This document shows, one piece after another, positions 26,854-35,681 of a DNA stretch of 64,000 nucleotides. Both the position numbers and the translations under genes were made by a program. Position 1 is the stretch's first letter. The number at the start of each line of letters is the position of its first letter. The stretch spans positions 1 to 64,000 of the forward strand of contig DASRFD010000112.1 in the NCBI GenBank assembly GCA_035651715.1, written 5' to 3'. Origin of the DNA: Nevskia sp035651715 (GTDB lineage Bacteria > Pseudomonadota > Gammaproteobacteria > Nevskiales > Nevskiaceae). The notes under the pieces were generated by a model. The model had not been told where the DNA came from, did not search any database, and saw only the letters and a program-made list of their open reading frames with translations.

Positions 26854-26938
26854 GGCGTCGTCATTAGCGTGGAGGGGCCCAGCCGGCATCGGCATGAACC
26901 GCGGCCGACGGTGGCAGGGACTGACAGGGGGACCGGCT

Positions 26939-27622
26939 TCATGCGCTCTCCAGCAGGGCAGCCTCAAGTTCCTGCAGGCGCTGCGGCGTGCCCACGTCCG
27001 ACCAGCGCCCGCCGTAGACCTCGCCGCTCACCTGACCACGGATCGCGGCTTCGCGCAACAGCGGCCACAGCGGGAACGCCCCCGGCGCGGAATCCGCGAA
27101 CAGTTCCGGCCGCAGCACCGACAGGCCGCTGAAGGTGTGCGTCTGGGCGCAGGCCGGCACCACGCGGCCGCCGGCCAGGGTGACGTCGCCGCGCGGATGG
27201 TGCGCCGGGTTCGGCACCAGCACCATGTGGCCGAGGTCGTGCGGCGGCAATGCCGCGGCGCGGGCGGCGAGATCCTGCAGCGGGTAGTCGGTCCAGACAT
27301 CGCCGTTGAGGACCAGGAACGGCGCCGGCCCCAGCAGCGGCAGCGCATGATGGATGCCGCCGCCGGTCTCCAGGCAGGGCCAGCCCTCGCGCGACCAGGC
27401 GATGGCGACGCCGTAGCGGCCGCCGTCGCCGAGCGCCTGTGCGATGTGCTCGCCGAGCCAGCCGAGGTTGATGACCACCTCGCGCACGCCGGCGGCGGCC
27501 AGCCGCCGCAGGTGGCGCTCGACCAGCGCCTCGCCGCGCACCGGAACCAGCGGCTTGGGCAGGCGGTCGGTCAGCGGCCGCATCCGCTCGCCGCGGCCGG
27601 CAGCCAGGATCATCGCTCTCAT
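26939..27622 (-). CDS. murU: N-acetylmuramate alpha-1-phosphate uridylyltransferase
   Basis: 227-residue nucleotidyltransferase of the NTP-transferase family, with the nucleotide motif MILAAGRGERMRPLT at residues 4-18, PKPLVPV, and LNGDVW for metal binding. MurU converts MurNAc-1-phosphate to UDP-MurNAc in the peptidoglycan recycling route of Pseudomonas and relatives. The ATG overlaps the amgK stop by four bases (ATGA), and amgK is the gene for the preceding step, which supports the assignment over glucose-1-phosphate thymidylyltransferase. Confidence 0.93.
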   Translation of the reverse strand: MRAMILAAGRGERMRPLTDRLPKPLVPVRGEALVERHLRRLAAAGVREVVINLGWLGEHIAQALGDGGRYGVAIAWSREGWPCLETGGGIHHALPLLGPAPFLVLNGDVWTDYPLQDLAARAAALPPHDLGHMVLVPNPAHHPRGDVTLAGGRVVPACAQTHTFSGLSVLRPELFADSAPGAFPLWPLLREAAIRGQVSGEVYGGRWSDVGTPQRLQELEAALLESA

Positions 27623-28638
27623 GCCGGCAGCTGCACCCGCGGCAGCACGTGCTTTTCGAACACGGCGCGCAGCGGCGCCAGCTCCGGGTAGGCCGGCAGC
27701 ACGTCCATGACGTAGCGCACGAAGCGCGGCGTGTCGGCGACATAGCGCGGCTTGCCGTCGCGGTGGGTCAGGCGGGCGAAGATGCCGATGACCTTGAGAT
27801 GGCGGTGCAGGCCGATCCAGTCGCAGTCGCGGCGGAACCGGGCCCACTCCGGTACCGCCAGGCCAGCCGCCGCGGCGCGCTGGTGGTAGGTGCGCAGGCC
27901 CCACTCGACGCGTTCGGCCGGCCAGCTCATGAAGGCGTCCTTGAACAGGCAGATCGGGTCGTAGGCCAGCGGGCCGTAGACCGCGTCCTGGAAATCCAGC
28001 ACACCCGGATTGGGCGTGCTCAGCATCAGGTTGCGCGGCATGTAATCGCGGTGCACGTAGACCTGGGGCTGGGCCAGGGCGGCATCGACCAGCAGGCGGA
28101 ACTGTCCTTGCAGCAGCGCGGTCTCGGCCGGGTCCAGCTCGACGCCCAGATGGCGGCCCAGGTACCAGTCCGGGAACAGGTTCAGCTCGCGCTGCAGCAG
28201 CGCCTCGTCATACGGCGGCAGCACGCCGGGACGGCTGGCCTTCTGGAAGACGACGAGGGCGTCGATGGCGTCGCGGAACAGGGCGTCGGCGTTGTCCGGA
28301 GTGATCGCCTGCAGCATCGTGTGCGGGCCCAGGTCGGACAGCAGCAGGTAGCCGGCCTCCAGGTCCTGCCCCAGCACCGCGGGGACATGCACGCCGGCCT
28401 CGCGCAGCAATCCGGCCACTTGCAGGAACGGCCGGCAGTTCTCCTTGTCCGGCGGCGCATCCATCACGATCCAGCTGCGCTGGCCGTCGCGCAGGCGGAA
28501 GTAGCGGCGGAAGCTGGCGTCGGCCGAAGCCGGGGCGAAGCCCGCCTGTGAAAGGGCGAGCACGCCGCAGGCCCAGCGATAGGCCTGCACGGCGCGGCTG
28601 TCGGAGGGGTCGATGGACAACGGGTCGGAGCCGGTCAA
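27619..28638 (-). CDS. amgK: N-acetylmuramate/N-acetylglucosamine kinase
   Basis: 339-residue aminoglycoside-phosphotransferase-fold sugar kinase. The catalytic loop VHRDYMPRNLML and the metal-binding segment LDFQDAVYGPLAYD are visible. It phosphorylates recycled MurNAc at the anomeric carbon, bypassing de novo UDP-MurNAc synthesis, and therefore can lower fosfomycin sensitivity in species that have it. The start at 28638 is a TTG; another TTG lies six codons later. Overlaps murU and is divergent from lptD, the same layout as in Pseudomonas. Confidence 0.93.
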   Translation of the reverse strand: MTGSDPLSIDPSDSRAVQAYRWACGVLALSQAGFAPASADASFRRYFRLRDGQRSWIVMDAPPDKENCRPFLQVAGLLREAGVHVPAVLGQDLEAGYLLLSDLGPHTMLQAITPDNADALFRDAIDALVVFQKASRPGVLPPYDEALLQRELNLFPDWYLGRHLGVELDPAETALLQGQFRLLVDAALAQPQVYVHRDYMPRNLMLSTPNPGVLDFQDAVYGPLAYDPICLFKDAFMSWPAERVEWGLRTYHQRAAAAGLAVPEWARFRRDCDWIGLHRHLKVIGIFARLTHRDGKPRYVADTPRFVRYVMDVLPAYPELAPLRAVFEKHVLPRVQLPA

Positions 28639-28715
28639 GAGTCGTGTCGCTTTGGGCGGTTATCAAAAAACTTAAGGGCTAGAGTACCCTAGCGCGGCGG
28701 CCATTTGCGCCCCGC

Positions 28716-31016
28716 GTGTTGCGCCGCAGGCGCCCAAAAACCATACTTGCGCGAAACTCCGGGAAACCCCTTTTGCGAGCTGCCCCGTCATCGCTGTTGC
28801 GCCTGACCCTGGCCGCCCTGGGCTTGTGCGCGCTCGCGCCGGCGCAGGCGCAGTACAGCCGCACCGCCCCGGCCTCCTGCCCGCAGGTGGACTATGCGCG
28901 CGAACTGCCGCCGATCGCCCCGGATCCGCGCCTGGTGCTGAACGCCGACCAGGTCGAGCTGAAGCAGAACGGCGTTTCGCGCCTGACCGGCTCGGTGCTG
29001 ATCAGCCAGGACGGGCGCGAGTTCTCGGCGCAGCAGGTGGACTACAGCGACGCCGACAAGCACCTGCGGGTCGACTCGCAGTCGCTGTTCCGCGACCCGG
29101 GGCTGATCGTCAAGAGCCAGAGCCTGGACTATGACCTGGTCAGCGAGCAGGGCGTGTTCAACCAGGCCAGCTACACCCTGATCCCGCCGGCGGCGCGCGG
29201 CCAGTCCGAGCGCATCGACGTTTCGCGCGAGGGCTGGGCCCGGCTCAGCGGCGTCAGCTACACCACCTGCGCTCCGGACGCCGAGTCCTGGCTGCTCAAG
29301 GCCGGCCGCATCGAGTTGAACCAGGACACGGGCATGGGCTACGCCCACGACGCCACCCTGTGGTTCCAGGGTCTGCCGCTCCTGTACCTGCCCTACTTCC
29401 AGTTCCCGATCGACGGCGAGCGCCACACCGGCTTCCTGCCGCCGATCTTCGGCCAGTCGCACAACACCGGTTTCGACCTGCGCGCGCCGTTCTACCTGAA
29501 CCTGGCGCCGAACTACGACGCCACGCTGATCCCGCGCTACATGACCGAACGCGGCGCCCAGCTCGGCGGGCGGGTGCGCTACCTCTGGTCCAAGGGCGAG
29601 GGCCAGCTCTACGGCGAGTACCTGAGCTACGACCAGGACACGCACAAGGAGCGCAGCTACGTCAATTTCTCCCATGAGAGCCTGTTCAACCAGCGCCTGG
29701 GGCTGGAGGCGCAGTACGCCCAGGTCAGCGACCGCAACTACTTCGAGGACCTCGGCGGCAACGTCGACCTGACCTCGGCCTCGTTCCTGGCACAGGGCGC
29801 CAAGCTGACCTACGCCGCCCCGGCCTCCTACACCGTGACCGCGCTGGTGCAGGGCTACCAGCCGGTGGCCAGCTCCATCGCCACCACCGACAACCCCTAC
29901 CAGCGCCTGCCGCAGATCACCCTGGACGCGCTGACCCGCAACACCTGGCTCGACACGCGCGCCGGCTTCGAAGGCCAGTTCACCAACTTCGCCCGCTCCG
30001 ACTCGGTGGAGGGCCAGCGCCTGATCGCCCAGCCCTACCTGCGCTGGCAGCAGGATCATGCCGCCTGGTACATGGCGGCGCAGACCGACCTGTCCTACAC
30101 CTATTACAACCTGACCGACACCGCCGGCAACCAGCCGGAGCAGCCGCAGCGCACCTTGCCGGTGCTCAGCGGCGAGGGCGGCCTGCATTTCGAGCGCATC
30201 ACCGACAGCGGCGTGCTGCAGACGCTGGAGCCGAAGCTGTTCTACCTGTATGTGCCCTACCACGCCCAGGACCAGCTGCCGGTGTTCGACTCGGGCGAGC
30301 CGGACTTCGACTTCCCCGAATTGTTCGCCCGCAACCGCTATACCGGCGAGGACCGCATTTCCGACGCCAACCAGATAACCTCGGCCGTCACCACCCGGCT
30401 GATCGACCCGGATTCCGGCCTGACCAAGGTCTCCGCCAGCCTGGGCGAGATCTACCGCTTCAACGCGCCGCGTGTCGGCCTGCCCGGCTTCAGCAACCCC
30501 AGCCCCGGCAGCTCCGACTACATCGGCGCGGTGGAGTACCAGATCAGCCAGCGCTGGGCCGCGGCGGGCACGGCGGAATGGACCTCCAATTTCGACCGCT
30601 TCCAGCGCACCGAGGTGGACCTGCGCTACCGCGAGCCGGAAAACGGGCTCTACGGCCGCCGCCTCGACATCGCCTACCGCTACTTCAACGGCCTGCTGCA
30701 GCAGGCGGACGTGGCGTTCTCCACCCCCATCGTCGACCGCTGGCGCGCCGCGGCGCGGGTGCGCTACTCGCTGTTCAACGACGAGATCCAGGAGTCCTTC
30801 CTCGGCCTGGAATACCAGACCTGCTGCTGGGCCATCCGCGGCACCTACCGCCGCTACATTTCCAACAGCAACGGCGGCTTCAACAACGGCGTCTACTTCC
30901 AGCTGGACCTGAAAGGCCTCAGCCGCCTGGGCACCGGCTTCGACGAGCTGCTGCCGGCCACCGACCCGAACGCCCCGATCCGCGGCCGCAACGCCTCCTC
31001 CACCTCGCCCTATTGA
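28716..31016 (+). CDS. lptD: LPS-assembly protein LptD
   Basis: 766-residue outer-membrane barrel that inserts lipopolysaccharide into the outer leaflet with LptE. A signal peptide ends near APAQAQ (residue about 46), an OstA/LptA-like jellyroll domain follows to about 200, then the beta-barrel. Cysteines available for the essential disulfides are in ASCPQVDY, YTTCAPD and the pair in QTCCWAIRG. The start is a GTG at 28716; TTG codons soon after are alternatives. First gene of lptD-surA-pdxA-rsmA. Confidence 0.95.
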   Translation: MLRRRRPKTILARNSGKPLLRAAPSSLLRLTLAALGLCALAPAQAQYSRTAPASCPQVDYARELPPIAPDPRLVLNADQVELKQNGVSRLTGSVLISQDGREFSAQQVDYSDADKHLRVDSQSLFRDPGLIVKSQSLDYDLVSEQGVFNQASYTLIPPAARGQSERIDVSREGWARLSGVSYTTCAPDAESWLLKAGRIELNQDTGMGYAHDATLWFQGLPLLYLPYFQFPIDGERHTGFLPPIFGQSHNTGFDLRAPFYLNLAPNYDATLIPRYMTERGAQLGGRVRYLWSKGEGQLYGEYLSYDQDTHKERSYVNFSHESLFNQRLGLEAQYAQVSDRNYFEDLGGNVDLTSASFLAQGAKLTYAAPASYTVTALVQGYQPVASSIATTDNPYQRLPQITLDALTRNTWLDTRAGFEGQFTNFARSDSVEGQRLIAQPYLRWQQDHAAWYMAAQTDLSYTYYNLTDTAGNQPEQPQRTLPVLSGEGGLHFERITDSGVLQTLEPKLFYLYVPYHAQDQLPVFDSGEPDFDFPELFARNRYTGEDRISDANQITSAVTTRLIDPDSGLTKVSASLGEIYRFNAPRVGLPGFSNPSPGSSDYIGAVEYQISQRWAAAGTAEWTSNFDRFQRTEVDLRYREPENGLYGRRLDIAYRYFNGLLQQADVAFSTPIVDRWRAAARVRYSLFNDEIQESFLGLEYQTCCWAIRGTYRRYISNSNGGFNNGVYFQLDLKGLSRLGTGFDELLPATDPNAPIRGRNASSTSPY

Positions 31017-31097
31017 GGCGCCGGCGGCCCCGGCAGGCCCCAGACCGGCCGCCTCGTGCTACCCTAGGGGCTTCGCAGTCCCTATCCGCAAGACCTC

Positions 31098-32414
31098 ATG
31101 AAGCTGTTCTTCCGGCTGCCGCTCGCGGCCCTGATTCTTTCCGTCTCCTGCGCCGCCGGCGCCGCCCAAACCATCGACCGCATCATCGCGGTGGTGAACG
31201 ACAACGTCATCCTGCAAAGCGAGCTGGAGCAGCAGATCCACATCGCGCAGAGCGAGATGAAGGACCACGGCATCACGCCGCCGCCCGAGGACGCGCTGCG
31301 CAGCCAGGTGCTGGAGCGCCTGATCCTGATGCGGCTGCAGACCGACCGCGCCAAGGAAGCCGGCATCAAGGTCGACGACCGCGAGCTGAACGACGTGATG
31401 AACAACATCGCGGCGCAGAACAAGATGACCCTGGCCCAGCTGGCCCAGTCGGTGAAGTCCGAGGGCATGGACTACACCGCCCTGCGCGAGCAGGTGCGCC
31501 AGCAGGTGCTGGCCAACCGCGTGCGGCAGAAGGAAGTCGATTCGCGCGTCGTGGTCACCGACCAGGACATCGACCAGTTCCTCGCCGCCAGCGGCAACGA
31601 CGACCAGACCGAGTACCACCTCGGACACATCCTGGTGGCGCTGCCCGATGCGGCCAGCCCCGAGGTGCGCGAAAAGGCCCACGCCAAGGCGGAAAGCGTG
31701 CTGAAGCGGCTGCGCAGCGGCGACGACTTCGCCCAGGTGGCGATCACCAGCTCCGACGGCCAGCAGGCGCTGCAGGGCGGCGACCTGGGCTGGCGCAAGG
31801 CCAGCGCGCTGCCCAGCGTGTTCGCCACCGCCATGGCCAAGATGAAGCCGGGCGACACCAGCGGCATCATCGAGGCCAGCAACGGCTACAACATCATCAA
31901 GCTGATCGAACGGCGCGACGCCGGCGAGCGCCAGACGGTCACCGAGACGCAGTCGCGCCACATCCTGCTGACGCCCAACACCATCCGCAGCGAGGACGCC
32001 ACCCGCGCCCAGGCCTACGAGCTGTACGAGCGCCTGAAGAAGGGCGCCGATTTCGCCGAACTGGCGAAGAAGTATTCGGACGATCCCGGCTCCAAGAACT
32101 CCGGCGGCGATCTCGGCTGGCAGCCGCCGGGCGTGTTCGCGCCGGAATTCCAGGAGCACATCGACGCGCTCAAGGACGGCGAAATCAGCCAGCCGTTCCA
32201 CAGCCAGTTCGGCTGGCATATCGCCCAGCTCGAGGGGCGCCGCACCCGCGACGTGACCATGGAAGCGCGCCGCGGCCGCGCCCGCCAGGCCATCACCCAG
32301 CGCAAGGACGCCGAGGAATACGAAGCCTGGCTGCGCCGCCTGCGCGAGGAAGCCTACGTCGAGTACCGCCTCGGCGGCGGCAGCGGCGATTCGGCTTCCG
32401 GCAAATCGTCCTGA
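31098..32414 (+). CDS. surA: Periplasmic chaperone/peptidyl-prolyl isomerase SurA
   Basis: 438 residues: signal peptide (about 1-23), an N-terminal chaperone domain starting IDRIIAVVNDNVILQSELE, two parvulin domains (about 176-275 with YHLGHILVALP, and 290-385 with SRHILLTPN and FHSQFGWHIAQLEGRR), and a C-terminal helix. It escorts outer-membrane proteins, including LptD, to the Bam complex. It follows lptD by 81 bases and precedes pdxA. A slightly basic serine-rich tail is the only minor peculiarity. Confidence 0.96.
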   Translation: MKLFFRLPLAALILSVSCAAGAAQTIDRIIAVVNDNVILQSELEQQIHIAQSEMKDHGITPPPEDALRSQVLERLILMRLQTDRAKEAGIKVDDRELNDVMNNIAAQNKMTLAQLAQSVKSEGMDYTALREQVRQQVLANRVRQKEVDSRVVVTDQDIDQFLAASGNDDQTEYHLGHILVALPDAASPEVREKAHAKAESVLKRLRSGDDFAQVAITSSDGQQALQGGDLGWRKASALPSVFATAMAKMKPGDTSGIIEASNGYNIIKLIERRDAGERQTVTETQSRHILLTPNTIRSEDATRAQAYELYERLKKGADFAELAKKYSDDPGSKNSGGDLGWQPPGVFAPEFQEHIDALKDGEISQPFHSQFGWHIAQLEGRRTRDVTMEARRGRARQAITQRKDAEEYEAWLRRLREEAYVEYRLGGGSGDSASGKSS

Positions 32415-32454
32415 GCCCGGCCTGAAAAAGGCCTGGTCTCAGGCGAGGTGCCCG

Positions 32455-32612
32455 GGCCGCGAAGCGCGGGCAAAGCGGCCGCGCGCAAGGCCGCCACGAC
32501 GCGGAAACGCTTGCTGGATGAGGCTTTTCCGGTCTCTTTCCGCCGCTTCACGTCTTTGCGCGAGAATGTCCCTGCTTCTCTCCGCGCCATTGGCGCCCTT
32601 GCGTGAGGCCCG
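32455..32612. repeat. Hairpin-forming intergenic repeat, copy A2
   Basis: Between surA and pdxA. Contains CGTCTTTGCGCGAGAATG and GGCGCCCTTGCGTGAGG, closely matching the parts of the element before rsmA and, less closely, the one between fdsB and fdsA. The left part (GCGCAAGGCCGCC) can pair with the CTTGCG motifs. Ends 15 bases before the pdxA start. Confidence 0.6.
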
Positions 32613-32627
32613 CTTCCTCCTTCCGGC

Positions 32628-33623
32628 ATGAGCACCGCCCCTATCCCCCGCCTGCTGCTGACTCCCGGCGAGCCCGCCGGAATCGGTCCCGACCTCGCGG
32701 TGGCGATCGCGCAGCAACCCCTCGCCGCGGCGCTGGCCGTGGTCGCCGATCCGGCATTGCTCCAGAGCCGCGCCGGCCGGCTGGGCCTGCCGCTGCGCCT
32801 GCGCACGCTCGATACGGCGGCGCCGCCGCAGCCGCATCGTCCCGGCGAATTGCAGGTGTTGCCGGTCGACCTGGCCGCCCCGGCCAGCCCCGGCCGGCTC
32901 GACCCGCGCAACGCCGCCTACGTGCTGCAGACCCTGCGCCTGGCGGCGGCCCGGACCCTGGATGGCGGCGCCGATGCCCTGGTCACCGCCCCGGTGCACA
33001 AGGGCGTGATCAACGACGCCGGCGTCGCCTTCACCGGCCATACCGAGTTCCTGGCGCAGCTGTGCGCGGCGCCGACCCCGGTCATGATGCTGGCCGCCGG
33101 CACGCTGCGCGTGGCCCTGGCCACCACCCACCTGCCGCTGCGCGAGGTGCCGGCGGCGATCACCGCTTCGAGGCTGGACGCGGTGCTGCGCGTGCTGCAC
33201 CACGACCTGCGCAGCCGTTTCGGCCTGCCGCAGCCGCGCATCCTGGTCTGCGGCCTCAACCCGCACGCGGGCGAAGGCGGCCATCTGGGCCGCGAGGAGA
33301 TCGAGGTCATCGGTCCGGTGCTGGAGCGCCTGCGCGGCGAAGGCATGCAGCTGAACGGCCCCCTGCCCGCGGACACGCTGTTCACGCCGCGACTGCTGGC
33401 GCAGGGCGACGCGGTGCTGGCGATGTACCACGACCAGGGCTTGCCCGTGCTCAAGCACGCCGGCTTCGGCGAGGCGGTGAACATCACCCTCGGCCTGCCC
33501 ATCATCCGCACCTCGGTGGATCACGGCACCGCGCTGGAGCTGGCCGGCAGCGGGCGCGCCGAAAGCGGCAGCCTCGGCGCGGCCCTGCGCATGGCGCTCG
33601 AGCTGATACGGGCGCGGCCGTGA
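32628..33623 (+). CDS. pdxA: 4-hydroxythreonine-4-phosphate dehydrogenase
   Basis: 331-residue NAD-dependent enzyme of the DXP-dependent pyridoxal 5'-phosphate route. Signatures include TPGEPAGIGPDLA at the N-terminus, TGHTEFLA with the substrate-binding His, and MYHDQGLPVLK with a metal-binding His; the last part is GLPIIRTSVDHGTA. Length normal. The order surA-pdxA-rsmA is conserved in gammaproteobacteria. The start at 32628 is the only reasonable ATG; a 213-base gap filled by a repeat precedes it. Confidence 0.97.
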   Translation: MSTAPIPRLLLTPGEPAGIGPDLAVAIAQQPLAAALAVVADPALLQSRAGRLGLPLRLRTLDTAAPPQPHRPGELQVLPVDLAAPASPGRLDPRNAAYVLQTLRLAAARTLDGGADALVTAPVHKGVINDAGVAFTGHTEFLAQLCAAPTPVMMLAAGTLRVALATTHLPLREVPAAITASRLDAVLRVLHHDLRSRFGLPQPRILVCGLNPHAGEGGHLGREEIEVIGPVLERLRGEGMQLNGPLPADTLFTPRLLAQGDAVLAMYHDQGLPVLKHAGFGEAVNITLGLPIIRTSVDHGTALELAGSGRAESGSLGAALRMALELIRARP

Positions 33624-33636
33624 GCCCCGGTCAGAA

Positions 33637-33770
33637 GCGGCCTCACGCGCCGGCGCAAGGACACGGGAAAAAGCCTTTTGAAAAAGGGCTTTCCGCTTCT
33701 GCTGCGCCTTTGCGCCGGTGCGCGGCAATGCTTCCGCTCGTCCTGGCCCCGGCGCCCTTGCGCAGGGCCG
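33637..33770. repeat. Hairpin-forming intergenic repeat, copy A3
   Basis: Between pdxA and rsmA. Left CGCCGGCGCAAGG faces right CCTTTGCGCCGGTGCG; an inner GGAAAAAGCC / GGGCTTTCC pair closes a loop. The downstream part GGCGCCCTTGCGCAGGGCC matches copy A2. Ends close to the rsmA start codon. Confidence 0.6.
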
Positions 33771-33786
33771 CTCCCCGCGGGGCGCC

Positions 33787-34584
33787 ATGACCGGGCACCA
33801 CGCCGCCAAAAAGCATTTCGGCCAGCACTTCCTGCACGACCCGCAGGTGATCGAGCGCATCGTGCGCAGCATCAACCCGCAGCCGGGCGAGGTGCTGGCG
33901 GAGATCGGCCCCGGCCTCGGCGCGCTGACCGCGCCCCTGCTGGCGCGCCACGGCCGGCTGCACGTGGTGGAGATCGACCGCGACGTGGTGCCGCACCTGC
34001 GCGCCGCCTGCGGCGATGCGCCGGGCCTGGAACTGCACCTGGCCGACGCGCTGAAGTTCGACTACGCCAGCCTGGCCGCGCCGGACCAGGCGCTGCGCCT
34101 GGCGGGCAACCTGCCCTACAACATTTCCACGCCGCTGCTGTTCCACCTGCTGCGCTATGCCGGGCGGGTGCGCGACATGCACTTCATGCTGCAGAAGGAG
34201 GTGGTGGACCGCCTCACCGCGCAGCCGGATACCGACGATTACGGCCGCCTCACCGTCAGCGTGGCGGCGCGGGCCCGGGCCGACTACCTGTTCGCGGTCG
34301 GCCCCGGCGCGTTCCGGCCGCCGCCCAGGGTGGATTCGGCGGTGGTGCGCATCACGCCGCGCCCGCCGCCCTTCGTCATCGACGATTTCGCCAGCTTCGA
34401 CGAGGTGGTCGCCGCGGCGTTCTCGCAGCGCCGCAAGACCCTGTCCAACGCCCTGCGCAAGCTGCTGCCGGCCGAGGAAATCAGCGCCGCCGGCATCGAT
34501 CCCCGCGCGCGGGGGGAAACGCTGTCGCCGGCTCAATTCGCCGTGCTCGCCAACCGGCGCCACGCGCTGGCACAGCGCCGATAA
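33787..34584 (+). CDS. rsmA: 16S rRNA (adenine1518/1519-N6) dimethyltransferase
   Basis: 265 residues. KsgA/RsmA dimethylates two adjacent adenines near the 3' end of 16S rRNA late in 30S assembly. The SAM motif EIGPGLGALTAPL, the catalytic NLPYNIS motif and the C-terminal SQRRKTLSNALRK region are all present. The ATG at 33787 is preferred over 33718 because AKKHFGQHFLHD then lies at the usual distance from the start. In many gammaproteobacteria apaG and apaH follow; here the tad operon intervenes. Confidence 0.97.
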   Translation: MTGHHAAKKHFGQHFLHDPQVIERIVRSINPQPGEVLAEIGPGLGALTAPLLARHGRLHVVEIDRDVVPHLRAACGDAPGLELHLADALKFDYASLAAPDQALRLAGNLPYNISTPLLFHLLRYAGRVRDMHFMLQKEVVDRLTAQPDTDDYGRLTVSVAARARADYLFAVGPGAFRPPPRVDSAVVRITPRPPPFVIDDFASFDEVVAAAFSQRRKTLSNALRKLLPAEEISAAGIDPRARGETLSPAQFAVLANRRHALAQRR

Positions 34585-34615
34585 AAAAGCCCGCGCCCCG
34601 GACCGGGACGCGGGC
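34583..34615 (-). terminator. Rho-independent terminator of the tad operon
   Basis: Stem GCCCGCG (34589-34595) and CGCGGGC (34609-34615), extended by CCGG pairs in the loop. Read on the minus strand it is followed directly by TTTTTT (34588-34583). It lies just past the stop of the DUF3613 gene and overlaps the end of rsmA, so it marks the downstream limit of the Flp/Tad operon. Confidence 0.85.
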
Positions 34616-34630
34616 CATGATTCGACCGCC

Positions 34631-34981
34631 TTAGCGGGCGCTGCCGCTGCCGGTGCCACCGCCGGAAGTGGTGAAGCTGTCGGACGAGTAACGCTCCGGA
34701 ATGGGATGGGTGAAGCTGTTCAGATAGCGCTGGTAGACCAGAGTCGCCGCCTCGCCCGACATCGGCCGCGGATCGGTCACGGCATAGGCGCCGCTGGTCT
34801 GGGTCGCCAGCCAGTAACGGGTCTGCGAGCCGAAGCCCTGGCCTGCGGCGGGAGCCGAGGCGGCCGGGGCCGCAGCGGCGGGGGCCGGGCTCGAACTATC
34901 GGCCGGGGCCACAGTGCTCTCGGGCTGGGCCAGTGCCGCAAACGGCAGGGTGCAGCTCGCCACAATCATCCATCCGCGCAT
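34631..34981 (-). CDS. DUF3613 protein of the tad locus
   Basis: 116 residues with a signal peptide (about 1-20, ending AALAQ), an Ala/Pro/Ser-rich linker, and the DUF3613 core: TRYWLATQTSGAYA, PMSGEAATLVYQRYL, then SFTHPIPERY. DUF3613 genes occur at the end of many Flp/Tad operons, and their function is unknown. AGGAGAG precedes the ATG, 13 bases after the tadD stop. The tail is Gly/Ser-rich. Probably periplasmic. Confidence 0.8.
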   Translation of the reverse strand: MRGWMIVASCTLPFAALAQPESTVAPADSSSPAPAAAAPAASAPAAGQGFGSQTRYWLATQTSGAYAVTDPRPMSGEAATLVYQRYLNSFTHPIPERYSSDSFTTSGGGTGSGSAR

Positions 34982-34994
34982 GTCACTCTCCTTC

Positions 34995-35681
34995 CTAGCC
35001 GGCCGCCTTGGCGGTCCTGGCGTTCTGTCTGTTACGGATGGCCTGGGCACTGTCGCGCAGCTGCCGCATGCCGTCCGCTTTCACGTCCGCATCCTGCGCT
35101 AACCGTTGCGCTGCCCCTTCGTTGCCTACCAGCAGCATCAGGATGATGAGGTTGTTGCGGCTCTTCATCTGACCCGGCGCCAACTCGGCGGCGGTGGACA
35201 ACTCCGGCATCGCTTCATTATAGCGCCCGGCCGTCATCAGGGCGTAGCCTAAATCGTTGCGGAAATCAACGTCCGTCGGCGCCCGCTCAACGGCCCTGCG
35301 CAGGTTACGGATGGCAGCTTCGAGGTCCGTGTTCGTATACAGCATCCCAAGGCCGTGATACGCCTGCGCGCTGTAGCGCGAATCCAGGAGGCTGCGGTAC
35401 AAGGCCTCCGACTGAGCCCGCTGCCCAAGGTGCCGCCGGGCATCCGCCTCCAGCAGGGTCAGTTGCTCGCTGCTGCCGCTCCGCTTCTGGTCTTCGATGT
35501 GGGCCAGCGCGGCATAGTACTGCCCTTTGTCCAGCATCTGCTGGATCAGGTCGGCGTGGATATCCTGGTTGCTGACGTGCGGCGCCTCGGCCTCGGCCGG
35601 ATTGCCGGAGTCCGGGTGCCGGGCAGTGCTGGAGCAGGCGGCAAGCAGCACTGCGGGGAGCAGCCACCAGGTTCTCGTCAT
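34995..35681 (-). CDS. tadD: Tad pilus assembly lipoprotein TadD (TPR)
   Basis: 228 residues. A lipoprotein signal (MTRTWWLLPAVLLAAC, acylated Cys at 16) precedes several TPR units, for example around GQYYAALAHIEDQ and GRYNEAMPELSTAAELAPG. TadD is thought to be a pilotin-like factor for the RcpA secretin. It overlaps the tadC stop by four bases. Lower conservation than the other Tad proteins is normal for the family. Confidence 0.88.
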   Translation of the reverse strand: MTRTWWLLPAVLLAACSSTARHPDSGNPAEAEAPHVSNQDIHADLIQQMLDKGQYYAALAHIEDQKRSGSSEQLTLLEADARRHLGQRAQSEALYRSLLDSRYSAQAYHGLGMLYTNTDLEAAIRNLRRAVERAPTDVDFRNDLGYALMTAGRYNEAMPELSTAAELAPGQMKSRNNLIILMLLVGNEGAAQRLAQDADVKADGMRQLRDSAQAIRNRQNARTAKAAG